Part shown: positions 1 to 7,645 of the stretch, piece after piece
Layout: every line of letters starts with the position of its first letter
Numbering within the stretch: position 1 is the first letter of the stretch
NCBI GenBank assembly: GCA_934102215.1
Contig: CAKOSH010000006.1
Coordinates: 1-64,000 of the forward strand
Reading direction: 5' to 3'
Origin: an uncultured Bacilli bacterium
Lineage (GTDB): Bacteria > Bacillota_I > Bacilli_A > RF39 > UBA660
DNA length: 64,000 nt
Position numbers and translations under genes: made by a program
The notes under the pieces: generated by a model
The model's database searches: none
Told to the model about the DNA's origin: nothing
Seen by the model: only the letters and a program-made list of their open reading frames with translations

Positions 1-18
1 TCTAGCTTTCTTATAAAA

Positions 19-72
19 ACTCCCCACTAGATTGTCTAAATAGTTAATCATTACTCCCCACTAGATTATCTA
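19..72. repeat. 20-bp direct repeat, two copies
   Basis: Positions 19-38 and 53-72 carry the same 20 bases (actccccactagatt, then g or a, then tcta) with one mismatch, 34 bp apart. They sit just outside the tRNA-Met fragment at 76-141. Repeats in this position could be recombinase-binding sites or part of a longer array cut off by the window start. Function is not known. Confidence 0.6.
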
Positions 73-75
73 GAA

Positions 76-141
76 CCTATCTATTATCTTTAAATTTGGT
101 AGCGACGGGGGGATTCGAACCCTCGACCCTCTGGGTATGAA
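76..141 (-). repeat. Duplicated 3' half of tRNA-Met (putative distal attachment site)
   Basis: This 66-bp segment repeats 930-995 with one mismatch (c at 88 versus g at 942). It covers the 3' half of the intact tRNA-Met, from the anticodon loop through the CCA end, plus about 20 bp of downstream flank. Homology stops inside the anticodon loop, so it is not a working tRNA. Tyrosine integrases that use tRNA genes typically leave an intact gene at one end and such a 3' fragment at the other, so this is read as the distal att site of a small inserted segment. Confidence 0.75.
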
Positions 142-160
142 AAATAAGCCCTAAATTAAA

Positions 161-183
161 TTACCGTTTATTTTTTACCGTTT
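161..183 (+). repeat. Paired ttaccgttt motifs near the att-like repeat
   Basis: The motif ttaccgttt occurs at 161-169 and 175-183, and taccgttta occurs in inverted orientation at about 874-882, next to the opposite end of the putative element. Short repeats placed symmetrically inside tRNA-bounded att sites resemble arm-type binding sites of tyrosine integrases. Function is inferred from position only. Confidence 0.35.
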
Positions 184-232
184 CCCTTATTAAATAAGGC
201 TTCGCTCCGATATATATTATAAAATAAAATAT

Positions 233-262
233 AAGTAAATTCAAGTAAATTCAAATAAATAT
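233..262. repeat. Short 10-bp tandem repeat (aagtaaattc)
   Basis: Two exact tandem copies of aagtaaattc (233-242 and 243-252) are followed by a degenerate third. The repeat lies in the AT-rich stretch between the att-like repeat and the 3' end of the gene at 321-806. No function can be assigned. Such iterons may be protein-binding sites or only low-complexity sequence. Confidence 0.35.
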
Positions 263-320
263 AAATAATTTTATATAAAAATTCCCTAAAATTTCCCTGA
301 ATATTTTTTAAGCATTAAAT

Positions 321-806
321 TTATTTTCTTTCTTTTTTTATATATTCAATGTTAAACTCATCTAAATCGCTTATTTTAATCCTACCATCTTCTAGTGAAG
401 ATTTTAATCCCTCTTGATATTCGTTAGGGGCATAAATTACTTTAATATATTGACTCTTTTGACAAGGTAAGTAATAAATATATTCATCATCTTTATAAAT
501 TTCTTCTAAAGCAGAATCACAAGCAAAGTTTTCGTTATTTTTACTACTATCAACAATGACAAATTCTTTTTCAATATCATATTTTGAATTATTAAAAACA
601 GTAATATTAAATATCTTTATTACAACTCCCTTTTTATAACCCATACGAATATCATCTATTGAATAAATACTATTAACTTTTGATATTGAATAAGTTAAAG
701 ATTTCCACTCAACTGTACCACCATCTTTTAGTTTAAAAGGTATAGGTATTAACAAAATCAATAATATTATAATTATTACAATTTTAGCAATTTTTTTACT
801 TTTCAT
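321..806 (-). CDS. Small membrane-anchored protein of unknown function
   Basis: The 161-residue product starts with a Lys-rich segment and one strongly hydrophobic helix (about residues 8-24), so it is probably anchored with its C-terminus outside. The helix is followed by the short motif KDGGTVEW, which I recall from small hypothetical membrane proteins of many Bacillota; their function is unknown. AAAGGA lies about 8 nt before the ATG at 806 and supports the start. It is the only gene between the two tRNA-Met-derived repeats, so it would be the sole cargo of the putative element. No domain indicates an enzyme. Confidence 0.75.
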   Translation of the reverse strand: MKSKKIAKIVIIIILLILLIPIPFKLKDGGTVEWKSLTYSISKVNSIYSIDDIRMGYKKGVVIKIFNITVFNNSKYDIEKEFVIVDSSKNNENFACDSALEEIYKDDEYIYYLPCQKSQYIKVIYAPNEYQEGLKSSLEDGRIKISDLDEFNIEYIKKERK

Positions 807-950
807 TTTTTATATCCTTTCCACAAACTATCTTTGTTAATAATATTATACCATATTATTGATAAAAATAGTATTAAACGGTATTGATATGTCAAATAAG
901 ATTAAAATGTATAAAAAAAAATAGATATTCCTATCTATTATGTTTAAATT

Positions 951-1027
951 TGGTAGCGACGGGGGGATTCGAACCCTCGACCCTCTGGGTATGAACCAGA
1001 TGCTCTAGCCAACTGAGCTACATCGCC
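951..1027 (-). tRNA. tRNA-Met (CAT), elongator type
   Basis: The sequence folds as a cloverleaf: acceptor GGCGATG with CGTCGCT, D stem GCTC/GAGC, anticodon stem TCTGG/CCAGA, loop TTCATAC with anticodon CAT, T loop TTCGAAT and an encoded CCA end. The acceptor and D arm match the Bacillus elongator tRNA-Met rather than the initiator. The T stem has one A-C mismatch. Its 3' half is duplicated at 76-141, which marks it as a likely integration target. Confidence 0.95.
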
Positions 1028-1107
1028 ATTTTGCACCGTCGCTAATAATATACCATAAATACTTATTAGTTGCAAGTGCAAATTAATATTTTTACTCATT
1101 TTATTTT

Positions 1108-2376
1108 TTACTCATTTAAATCAAAATTTATATTTTCTTTAGTAAGTTTTATATTAATTAAACTATTTATTTCATAATTACCTTTTAGTTTAACTGGAAT
1201 ATAATTACTTGTAAATCCATGGAAATAACCATCTTTATATTCTTCAATAAGAACGTCTTCTTCCCTATTAATAAACTTTTCAAAATATTCTTTTTCTAGT
1301 TCATTTGAAAGTGTTATTAATTTTCTTGCTCTTTCTTTAATAACGCTTCTGTCTATGTGGTCTTTCATTCTTGAAGCAACTGTACCATTCCTATCTGAAT
1401 ATGGGAATACATGTATTTTAGAGAAACCTATTTCTTTACAAAACTCCATTGTTTCATTAAAGTCTTCTTCTGTTTCACCAGGAAATCCAACGATAACATC
1501 AGTAGATAGTGATATATCTTTTCTTAAACTTCTTATTTCTTTTACTTTATTCATAAAATATTCTTTATCATATCTTCTATTCATAAGTTTAAGTATATGG
1601 TTTGATCCTGCTTGAAGTGGAATATGTAAGTGAGATACAAATTTATCATTATTTTTAATTATATTCATCATTTTTTCATCAAGTTCTACTATTTCTACTG
1701 ATGAAAGTCTTATTCTTTTTATTTCATTTATCTTACTAATTTCATTTATTAGGTCAGCTAGTCTTTTATTATCACTATTATATTGACCAGTATGTATTCC
1801 TGATAAAACTATTTCTTTATGGCCAGATAATGCTAAATCTTGTACTTCTATAATGCATTTATTAAATTCTTTACTTCTTACTCTACCTCTTACATAAGGA
1901 ATAATACAGTAACTACAGAAATTATTGCACCCGTCTTCTATCTTAATGAATGCTCTATGATGATGCTCATATTTCTTAATTTCCATATCTTCAAAATCAA
2001 CTTCACTCATATCATAAAATTCTATTATTCTTTCATGAGTACGTTCATATTCCTTAATATATTTAGTAATCTTACTTTTATTTTTATTACCAATTATTAT
2101 TTCAGCATTGATTAAGTTATCAATATTATCTTGTCTAAACTCACAAAAACATCCACAAGCAACTACTATTGCTCCTGGATTATTTTTTCTTATATTATTT
2201 ATTACTTGTTTACTTTTATTATCAGCTGTATTTGTAACAGTACAAGTGTTAACTATACAAATATCAGCATTTTCATTTACTTCTTCATATCCATCATTTA
2301 GCATAATTGTTCTTATAAATTCACTTTCATAAGAATTAACTTTGCATCCTAGTGTTTTTATTAAAAATGTTTTCAT
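1108..2376 (-). CDS. mtaB: tRNA (N6-threonylcarbamoyladenosine(37)-C2)-methylthiotransferase MtaB
   Basis: The 422-residue radical-SAM enzyme would methylthiolate t6A37 in tRNAs reading ANN codons. The N-terminal UPF0004 domain shows TLGCKVN (Cys11), VNTCTVT (Cys45) and a Cys around 74-78 for one iron-sulfur cluster. The radical-SAM motif CNNFCSYC (Cys150, 154, 157) binds the second. TLGCKVN at the start is typical of MtaB/YqeV rather than MiaB. A short TRAM-like tail closes the protein. The gene ends the minus-strand run that contains rsmE, and its start touches the end of the upstream membrane-protein gene, suggesting co-transcription. Confidence 0.93.
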   Translation of the reverse strand: MKTFLIKTLGCKVNSYESEFIRTIMLNDGYEEVNENADICIVNTCTVTNTADNKSKQVINNIRKNNPGAIVVACGCFCEFRQDNIDNLINAEIIIGNKNKSKITKYIKEYERTHERIIEFYDMSEVDFEDMEIKKYEHHHRAFIKIEDGCNNFCSYCIIPYVRGRVRSKEFNKCIIEVQDLALSGHKEIVLSGIHTGQYNSDNKRLADLINEISKINEIKRIRLSSVEIVELDEKMMNIIKNNDKFVSHLHIPLQAGSNHILKLMNRRYDKEYFMNKVKEIRSLRKDISLSTDVIVGFPGETEEDFNETMEFCKEIGFSKIHVFPYSDRNGTVASRMKDHIDRSVIKERARKLITLSNELEKEYFEKFINREEDVLIEEYKDGYFHGFTSNYIPVKLKGNYEINSLINIKLTKENINFDLNE

Positions 2377-3089
2377 TATAACGACAATCTAAACTCTTTA
2401 AGTATTTTTAAGAATTCTTCTTCTTCTAAATAACTTATTGCTTGAGTTACCTCTTTCTCTTTAACTTCTATTTTATTTATTTTTGGACAACCCTTTTCAT
2501 TATTCTCTTTCTTATATGATAATGTGATATTTGATGCATTCTTTAGAAGTTGTTCGTAGCTGATTATTGCTTTCTTTTCTTGTTCTTCTTCATATTTAGC
2601 TATTGCTGCTTGATTATCATTAAGTCCTAAAGTATCCATTCTATCTCTAGTAACTTTTTCAAGTTCTTCTGTAGAAATAACAGCATTTGATTCTTCACTA
2701 TCTTCATATTCATCTATAACTTTATCATAAGTCATTACATTAGGAACATCTATTTGTTTAATTAATGGTTTATTTTCATCAATAATATCTTCTTTTGTAT
2801 CTGCCTTTAGACTTTCGAATAAATCTTCTTCATGTGAATCTTCTTTAATGCTTTCAAATATATCTTTTTCTTCTTCATCTTTCATACTAGTCTTTAATGA
2901 AGTTAAATCTTCTAGGAAGTCTTTTGAATCTAATTTCTTTTCTTCTCTTGTTATTACTTCCATATAATCATTACGTGTTTTAACAAGTGCTAAAACTAAA
3001 ACAATTAATATAATTAACATTAACATTAAAAATATTAAAAAATAATCTCCTGTCATAAATGCTTCTAAAAAGCTATCAAACTCTTTCAT
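2376..3089 (-). CDS. Single-pass membrane protein, acidic cytoplasmic domain, unknown function
   Basis: The product has one long hydrophobic helix (about residues 17-37) followed by roughly 200 hydrophilic, Glu/Asp/Lys-rich residues with SLK-type repeats. No catalytic motif is seen. Two starts are possible. A GTG at 3101 overlaps the rsmE stop (TAGTG) but has almost no spacing from the AAGGA; the ATG at 3089 is about 13 nt away. I prefer the ATG. The overlap with rsmE and mtaB indicates translational coupling in one operon. Topology resembles cytoplasmic scaffolds or division-associated proteins, but this is a guess. Confidence 0.7.
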   Translation of the reverse strand: MKEFDSFLEAFMTGDYFLIFLMLMLIILIVLVLALVKTRNDYMEVITREEKKLDSKDFLEDLTSLKTSMKDEEEKDIFESIKEDSHEEDLFESLKADTKEDIIDENKPLIKQIDVPNVMTYDKVIDEYEDSEESNAVISTEELEKVTRDRMDTLGLNDNQAAIAKYEEEQEKKAIISYEQLLKNASNITLSYKKENNEKGCPKINKIEVKEKEVTQAISYLEEEEFLKILKEFRLSL

Positions 3090-3100
3090 TATTATTACCA

Positions 3101-3805
3101 CTATCCTTCTAAATATTTTTTTACTGAAGCTATCATTAATGGTACTGTTTCTGTTCTTAATATGTCATCACCTAAAGATGTTTTAGTATAACCTTTTTCC
3201 ACTAATATATCTTCTTCAATATTTGATAAACCGCCTTCCGGCCCAAATACTATATTCATTGTATCACTGCAATTGGAAAGTGTTAATACATCTGTTAAGT
3301 GTTTTACATTATTTTTGTCAAGTGAACACAATATATTTACACTTGCATCCCCTTTGATATCTTTTATTTCTATGATATTTTCTAGTGTTGGCTTTACTAA
3401 TCTATAACTTTGTTCAGTCGCTTCTTTCAGTATTTTATTCCATCTTTGAAGTTTCTTATCAAAGTCTTTCTTAGGTAATTTATATTTACAATGACTATAC
3501 ATTACTACTACAAACTCAGTTATACCAAGTTCAGTACCATGTTGTAATATAAAGCTCATTTTTTCTTCACTTAGTAGTGGAACATATACTCTAAAATTAT
3601 TTTTTTCTTTATATTCTTTAAATATTTCATTAATACTAGCACTCATTAAATCTTTATTAAGAGAACATATATAACTTTTATCATCATATACAACTATTAT
3701 TTTATCATTTTCTTTCATTCTCATAACATTCTTTATATGATTTAAATCATTAGTATTAAGCATTATATTATTATCTTTTTTAGATACTCCAAAATATTGT
3801 TGCAT
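3101..3805 (-). CDS. rsmE: 16S rRNA (uracil(1498)-N3)-methyltransferase RsmE
   Basis: The 234-residue SPOUT-class methyltransferase has the family knot motifs: VFGPEGGLS near residue 190 and LGDDILRTET near residue 215, which bind S-adenosylmethionine. The N-terminal PUA-like part is present, and the length matches the usual 230-250 residues. It would methylate U1498 in the small-subunit decoding centre. It lies between a stand-alone Smr gene and a membrane-protein gene in a tight minus-strand operon. Confidence 0.93.
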   Translation of the reverse strand: MQQYFGVSKKDNNIMLNTNDLNHIKNVMRMKENDKIIVVYDDKSYICSLNKDLMSASINEIFKEYKEKNNFRVYVPLLSEEKMSFILQHGTELGITEFVVVMYSHCKYKLPKKDFDKKLQRWNKILKEATEQSYRLVKPTLENIIEIKDIKGDASVNILCSLDKNNVKHLTDVLTLSNCSDTMNIVFGPEGGLSNIEEDILVEKGYTKTSLGDDILRTETVPLMIASVKKYLEG

Positions 3806-3813
3806 AAACTCAC

Positions 3814-4077
3814 CTACTTAAGTATAACTATTGTTTCACCATCATTATATATATTTAATTTATATTCAAGAACACGTTTATCATGTTTTAAATACTCATG
3901 TGTTGCTTCTTTTAATATACCTTCTCCATGACCATGAACAATTCTTATCTTTTTATTTTCTATTCTTTCCATATTATCAATGAAGTTTCTTATTAAAGCA
4001 ACTGCTCCATATCTATCATAACCATGTATGTCTAAAGATGGAGTATTATATAAAAACGGATCTATTCTTTTATACAT
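3814..4077 (-). CDS. Stand-alone Smr-domain protein
   Basis: The product of about 87 residues is almost entirely an Smr domain, with the family motifs LDIHG near the start and IVHGHGEG in the middle. Smr domains nick branched or mismatched DNA, or cleave RNA at stalled ribosomes; they are usually the C-terminus of MutS2 but occur alone. GAAGGA six bases upstream favours the ATG at 4077 over an in-frame GTG at 4098. A terminator of the preceding rplT operon lies at 4137-4162. The exact substrate cannot be told from sequence. Confidence 0.85.
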   Translation of the reverse strand: MYKRIDPFLYNTPSLDIHGYDRYGAVALIRNFIDNMERIENKKIRIVHGHGEGILKEATHEYLKHDKRVLEYKLNIYNDGETIVILK

Positions 4078-4136
4078 CTTAATTCCTTCTTTTTTCACTT
4101 ATATTATAAAGTATAATTAAAAATTTATCAATTAAA

Positions 4137-4162
4137 AAGTATCCATTATGATATGGATACTT
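4137..4162 (-). terminator. Rho-independent terminator after rplT
   Basis: The arms AAGTATCCA and TGGATACTT (4137-4145 and 4154-4162) form a 9-bp perfect stem followed on the minus strand by TTTTTAA. It lies 13 bp past the rplT stop and would end the infC-rpmI-rplT transcript. Confidence 0.85.
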
Positions 4163-4175
4163 AATAATTACTTAA

Positions 4176-4715
4176 TTATTTCTTTAATGCACTAACTAAG
4201 TCATTTTTCTTCATTGTTGATAGAACTTCAATTCCTTTTTCTTTACATAAAGATTTTAATTCAGCAACAGTTAATTTAGCATAATCTACAGCTTCTTCAA
4301 CTTTCTTTTCTACTTTAGCTGCTACTTCTTTAACTTCTTTACTTTCTTTAGTTACTTTTCCTTCTAAAGCGTCTTTAGATAATTTAACTAATTTTGAAAA
4401 TTCTTCTGGTGCGAATATAGCAAGTTCACTAAGCATTTTTCTATTGATTTCGATATTAGCTTTTTTAAGTCCATTAATGAATTTAGAATATACTATATCA
4501 TTTGCTCTACAAGCAGCGTTAATTCTTGTAATCCATAATTTTCTAAAGTCATTAGCTCTTTTCTTTCTATCGTTGTAACTATAAGCTCCACTATGGAATA
4601 ATTGTTCTTGAGCAGTCTTATATAATCTATGTTTGCTTCCAAAATAACCTTTAGCTCTTTTTAATACTTTTCTTCTTCTATTTTTAGAAACGATTCCACC
4701 TTTAACTCTTGTCAT
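4176..4715 (-). CDS. rplT: 50S ribosomal protein L20 with C-terminal SAP/Rho_N-like extension
   Basis: Residues 1 to about 118 are a normal L20 (RVKGG, KVLKRAKGYFGSKH, DFRKLWITRINAA). L20 binds 23S rRNA early in 50S assembly and represses its own operon through the leader RNA. The protein is 179 residues against the usual ~118. The extra 60 residues are a Lys/Glu-rich linker and a ~33-residue module (LTVAELKSLCKEKGIEV..., ending LVSALKK) with the helix-turn-helix pattern of SAP or Rho N-terminal nucleic-acid-binding domains. It follows rpmI closely and is the last gene of the operon. Confidence 0.95.
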   Translation of the reverse strand: MTRVKGGIVSKNRRRKVLKRAKGYFGSKHRLYKTAQEQLFHSGAYSYNDRKKRANDFRKLWITRINAACRANDIVYSKFINGLKKANIEINRKMLSELAIFAPEEFSKLVKLSKDALEGKVTKESKEVKEVAAKVEKKVEEAVDYAKLTVAELKSLCKEKGIEVLSTMKKNDLVSALKK

Positions 4716-4729
4716 TTCTTAACCCCTCC

Positions 4730-4921
4730 TTACTTAACTAGTCCTCTGTATCTTTTAGCGTCTCCACTACTAAGTACAGAACCCTTTCTTGATTTTCTAT
4801 TGAAGTCAGTGTTCTTTTTACCACTGTTATGATTTGCTCCAACGTGTCCAATTTTAGTTGAACCAGAATTTCTTACATTAATTTTTTTACTAATTCCACC
4901 ATGTGATTTCATCTTTGGCAT
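4730..4921 (-). CDS. rpmI: 50S ribosomal protein L35
   Basis: The 63-residue basic protein has the L35 signature (MPKMKSHGGISKKI near the start, then NHNSGKK and KRYRGL). It is a late-binding component of the large subunit. It sits between infC and rplT with short spacers, the order conserved throughout bacteria. Confidence 0.96.
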   Translation of the reverse strand: MPKMKSHGGISKKINVRNSGSTKIGHVGANHNSGKKNTDFNRKSRKGSVLSSGDAKRYRGLVK

Positions 4922-4939
4922 AATTTACATCTTTCCTTT

Positions 4940-5464
4940 CTATTTTTTTGGTGCTAGGAATAGTTGCATACTTCTTCCTTCTAATTTAGGCATTTGTTCA
5001 ATAACTGCTACATCATCAAGTCTACTTGCAAATTTCATTATTACATCACGTCCAAGTTCTGGGTGAGCAAGTTGTCTACCTTTAAATCTAACAGATACTT
5101 TGATTTTATGTCCTTTTTCAATATATGCTTTCGCATTACGAAGCTTAGTTTCAAAGTCTCCTACATCTATTGAAACACTAAGTCTATATTCTTTAGTTTC
5201 AAGATTTTGTTCTCTTTGTCTTTTCTTAGCTTCTTTTTCTCTTTTTTGTTTCTCATAGCGAAACTTATTGTAATCAATTATTTTACAAACGGGATTTTTT
5301 GGATCATTATTTAAAAGTACTAAGTCAAGCCCTGCATATTTTGATAATGTTAACGCATCATTAATATTTTTAACGCCCATTTTTTCTCCGTTTGGTCCGA
5401 TAACCATTACGTTTTGAAAAGTTATTTGTTCATTAATTTGAACTTCATTATTTTGCTTAGCTAT
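4940..5464 (-). CDS. infC: Translation initiation factor IF-3, apparent AUA start
   Basis: The ~174-residue product has the IF-3 N-terminal domain (NEQI, VMVIGPNGEKMG), a Lys-rich linker and the C-terminal 30S-binding domain (FKGRQLAHPELG near residue 135). The strong ribosome site GGAGGTG (5477-5471) lies inside a possible ATG-GAG-GTG reading, so an upstream ATG at 5479 would overlap it. The best-spaced in-frame codon is ATA at 5464, six bases downstream. Rare start codons such as AUU and AUA are a known feature of infC, because IF-3 rejects them and so limits its own synthesis. Upstream lies the L20-type leader. Confidence 0.93.
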   Translation of the reverse strand: MAKQNNEVQINEQITFQNVMVIGPNGEKMGVKNINDALTLSKYAGLDLVLLNNDPKNPVCKIIDYNKFRYEKQKREKEAKKRQREQNLETKEYRLSVSIDVGDFETKLRNAKAYIEKGHKIKVSVRFKGRQLAHPELGRDVIMKFASRLDDVAVIEQMPKLEGRSMQLFLAPKK

Positions 5465-5606
5465 TGCTAACACCTCCATATAACATTTAAAAAAGTGAAC
5501 CTGAGAGTCCACTTAAAAAGAATATTTATATTTTTAATAAATAAGCTTTTTACCAATGTACTTTTACATCTGGTGAAGAGTGGATCTCTTTCTTTCTTTT
5601 TCAACA
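5465..5606 (-). promoter_or_regulatory. L20-leader-like attenuator of infC-rpmI-rplT
   Basis: Between the promoter and infC lies a structured leader of about 140 nt. Near its 3' end AGTGGAC and GTTCACT (within 5495-5514) form a hairpin followed by six Ts, a premature terminator. An upstream segment TCCACT (about 5577-5582) can pair with AGTGGA of that hairpin and act as antiterminator. In low-GC Gram-positives L20 binds such leaders and favours termination. The pairing is read by eye, not folded by software. Confidence 0.75.
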
Positions 5607-5612
5607 AGTATG

Positions 5613-5641
5613 ATTATATAGTAATAATATGTGTTTGTCAA
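5613..5641 (-). promoter_or_regulatory. Sigma-A promoter of infC operon
   Basis: Read on the minus strand, TTGACA (5641-5636) and TATAAT (5618-5613) are both consensus and separated by exactly 17 bp. Transcription would start near 5606, giving a leader of about 140 nt before infC. Confidence 0.9.
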
Positions 5642-5774
5642 CCAATTTTATGCATAATTTGGTTGTTTTTCTTATATTTTCTTGTTTTATATATAATTTT
5701 AAATTATTTTCATTGAATTTTTTTGCCACTTTTACCACTTTTTTTTCAGTGAAAATTGTCTTATTATTTAAAAA

Positions 5775-5795
5775 AAAGCACCAAAATGGTGCTTT
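5775..5795 (-). terminator. Terminator downstream of proS
   Basis: The arms AAAGCACCA and TGGTGCTTT (5775-5783 and 5787-5795) form a 9-bp stem followed on the minus strand by a long T run. It lies between proS and the infC promoter and probably ends the proS transcript about 140 bp after its stop. Nothing else is recognised between 5796 and 5930. Confidence 0.8.
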
Positions 5796-5930
5796 GTTAA
5801 CATTATCATTCGTTAATTTTTAATACCTTTACTTTATTATATCTATACGCTTCACCTACCTTATGTATCAATTATATCTAGCAATTGTGAAAGATTTGTG
5901 ATAGATATATTAAAAGTATGTTACTTTACA

Positions 5931-7352
5931 TTAATATTGTATTCCCCAAACTACTTCATGTTTAGCATCTTTTCCACATACTACACATTTCTCATTTTCA
6001 TAGTCTTTAGATTCTAATATACATCTTGATTTTGTACCTTTTATTTCTTTCATTTTAAGCTCACATTCAGTATTTCCACACCAATGAGCATGTACGAATC
6101 CAGGTTGTTTATTCATAATATCTTCAACATCTTTTAATGTTTTAGCATAGAAGGTTTTATTCTTTTGATTTTCAAGTGCTTTATTATATAGATTATTTTG
6201 TATATCATTAAGTAATTCTTTTACTTTAGCATTAACTTCATCAACTTTCACATTTATTTTTTCACTTGTATCACGTCTTACTAAAGTAACTTCATTGTTT
6301 GCAAGATCTCTTGGACCTATTTCTATTCTAACAGGTATTCCATTTACTTCTGCTTCTGCGAACTTAAATCCAGCACTCTTATCGCTTAAATCAACATATG
6401 AAGTGATATTGCTTTCTTTTAATTCATTATTTATTTTATTAGCAACTTCAAGAACATTATCTTCCATTCTAATTGGAACAATACATACTTCTTTTGGAGC
6501 TATCTTTGGTGGTAATACAAGTCCTTTATCATCACCGTGTGCCATTATTATTGCTCCCATCATTCTAGTGCTAGATCCCCAGGATGTTTGATAACAATAT
6601 TCAAATTTATTATCTTTATTTACAAATTTAACATCATATGCTTTAGCAAACTTTTGTCCAAAATAATGACTTGTTGCTGATTGAAGACATATTCCATTTT
6701 GCATAAGTGCTTCTACTGTTAAAGTATATTCTGCTCCTGCGAACTTCTCTTTTTCAGTTTTCTTACCTACTACCACTGGTATTGCTAAATATTCTTCAAA
6801 GAATCTTTTATACGTATTTAACATTCTTAAAGTTTCTTCTTCAGCTTCTTCACTTGTTGCATGAACAGTATGTCCTTCTTGCCACAAAAACTCACGACTT
6901 CTTAAGAATGGTCTTGTTTCTTTTTCCCATCTTATTACATTACACCATTGATTATATAATTTAGGTAAATCCCTATAAGTCTTAACAACATTTTTATAGT
7001 AATCACTAAATAATGATTCACTAGTTGGACGAAAAGCTAGTCTTTCTTCAAGACTATTGCTTCCACCTGATGTTACCCATGCTACTTCAGGCGCAAATCC
7101 TTCTACAAGTTCTCCTTCTTTCTTAAGTAAATTTTCAGGTATCATAACAGGTAAATATACATTTTGATGACCAAGTTCTTTAAACATACCATCCATTACA
7201 GATTGTATTTTTTCCCATATAGCATAACCATTAGGTTCAAAAATAATAAATCCTTTTACATTAGAATATTCAGCCAAGTGTGCTGCTTTAACTACATCAG
7301 TATACCATGATGCGAAGTCTTCACTTCTTGATGTTATTTTTTCGTTTTTCAT
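5931..7352 (-). CDS. proS: Prolyl-tRNA synthetase, archaeal/eukaryotic-type (short form)
   Basis: The 473-residue class II synthetase charges tRNA-Pro. It shows the short ProS architecture without the bacterial editing insertion: catalytic core to about residue 280 (FRPTSES, motif 2 around RWEKETRPFLRSREF, then YCYQTSWGSSTRMMG), an anticodon-binding domain, and a zinc-type C-terminal domain with Cys pairs (CGNTEC, CVVCGKD) ending in Tyr. It is preceded by a T-box leader with a plausible CCT specifier. A second, bacterial-type prolyl-tRNA synthetase is encoded at 17476-19176. Confidence 0.94.
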   Translation of the reverse strand: MKNEKITSRSEDFASWYTDVVKAAHLAEYSNVKGFIIFEPNGYAIWEKIQSVMDGMFKELGHQNVYLPVMIPENLLKKEGELVEGFAPEVAWVTSGGSNSLEERLAFRPTSESLFSDYYKNVVKTYRDLPKLYNQWCNVIRWEKETRPFLRSREFLWQEGHTVHATSEEAEEETLRMLNTYKRFFEEYLAIPVVVGKKTEKEKFAGAEYTLTVEALMQNGICLQSATSHYFGQKFAKAYDVKFVNKDNKFEYCYQTSWGSSTRMMGAIIMAHGDDKGLVLPPKIAPKEVCIVPIRMEDNVLEVANKINNELKESNITSYVDLSDKSAGFKFAEAEVNGIPVRIEIGPRDLANNEVTLVRRDTSEKINVKVDEVNAKVKELLNDIQNNLYNKALENQKNKTFYAKTLKDVEDIMNKQPGFVHAHWCGNTECELKMKEIKGTKSRCILESKDYENEKCVVCGKDAKHEVVWGIQY

Positions 7353-7372
7353 TTTTTCCTCCTTTATAAATA

Positions 7373-7565
7373 AAAAAGAATGGTACTTAAGGAGTCAATA
7401 ATGACGGTACCATCCTTTAATTAACTTAATTATTTTTAACGGAATTATCCGAGATATGATTAGTATCCTTTTTAAGAAGACAGGAATTAATAAATATTAT
7501 TCTCTAGTTTACACTATCCTAGATTCACTATAATAAGGAATTCATTAATATTTCTTCAAGATTTA
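7373..7565 (-). promoter_or_regulatory. T-box leader of proS
   Basis: The minus strand contains the T-box sequence AGGATGGTACCG followed by a hairpin (ATGGTAC with GTACCAT) and a T run, the alternative terminator. About 80 nt upstream, at the base of a stem closed by GAAG/CTTC, an unpaired CCT (7484-7482) could be the proline specifier codon. Uncharged tRNA-Pro would stabilise the antiterminator and switch on proS. Confidence 0.88.
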
Positions 7566-7570
7566 AATAA

Positions 7571-7599
7571 ATTTTAGCACGATATTATATCATTGTCAA
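7571..7599 (-). promoter_or_regulatory. Sigma-A promoter of the T-box/proS unit
   Basis: TTGACA (7599-7594) and TAAAAT (7576-7571) are separated by 17 bp on the minus strand. The predicted start near 7564 places the T-box at the 5' end of the transcript. Confidence 0.85.
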
Positions 7600-7619
7600 T
7601 CAATTATTTATTAAAACAA

Positions 7620-7643
7620 AAAGCACCAAATTTTAGTGCCTTT
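7620..7643 (-). terminator. Terminator after the ytxH-like gene
   Basis: A stem formed by GGCAC and GTGC with flanking A/T pairs, followed by TTTTT on the minus strand, lies two bases past the ytxH-like stop codon. It separates this unit from the proS promoter. Confidence 0.7.
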
Positions 7644-7645
7644 AA

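Larger units (their letters stand above)
76..995. mobile_element. Putative mini integrated element (or remnant) at tRNA-Met
   Basis: The segment is bounded by 66-bp direct repeats at 76-141 and 930-995 that correspond to the 3' part of tRNA-Met. The repeat period is 854 bp. It holds one gene (321-806) and no integrase. Short copies of taccgttt lie just inside both ends (162-169, 176-183, and inverted at about 875-882), as integrase arm sites do. It may be a deletion remnant of a larger element or a minimal element mobilised in trans. The repeats are seen directly; the mobility is inferred. Confidence 0.5.

Noticed and set aside
76..141. A second tRNA-Met gene
   Set aside because: Homology to the intact tRNA ends inside the anticodon loop; no acceptor 5' strand or D arm is present, so it is only a 3' fragment.
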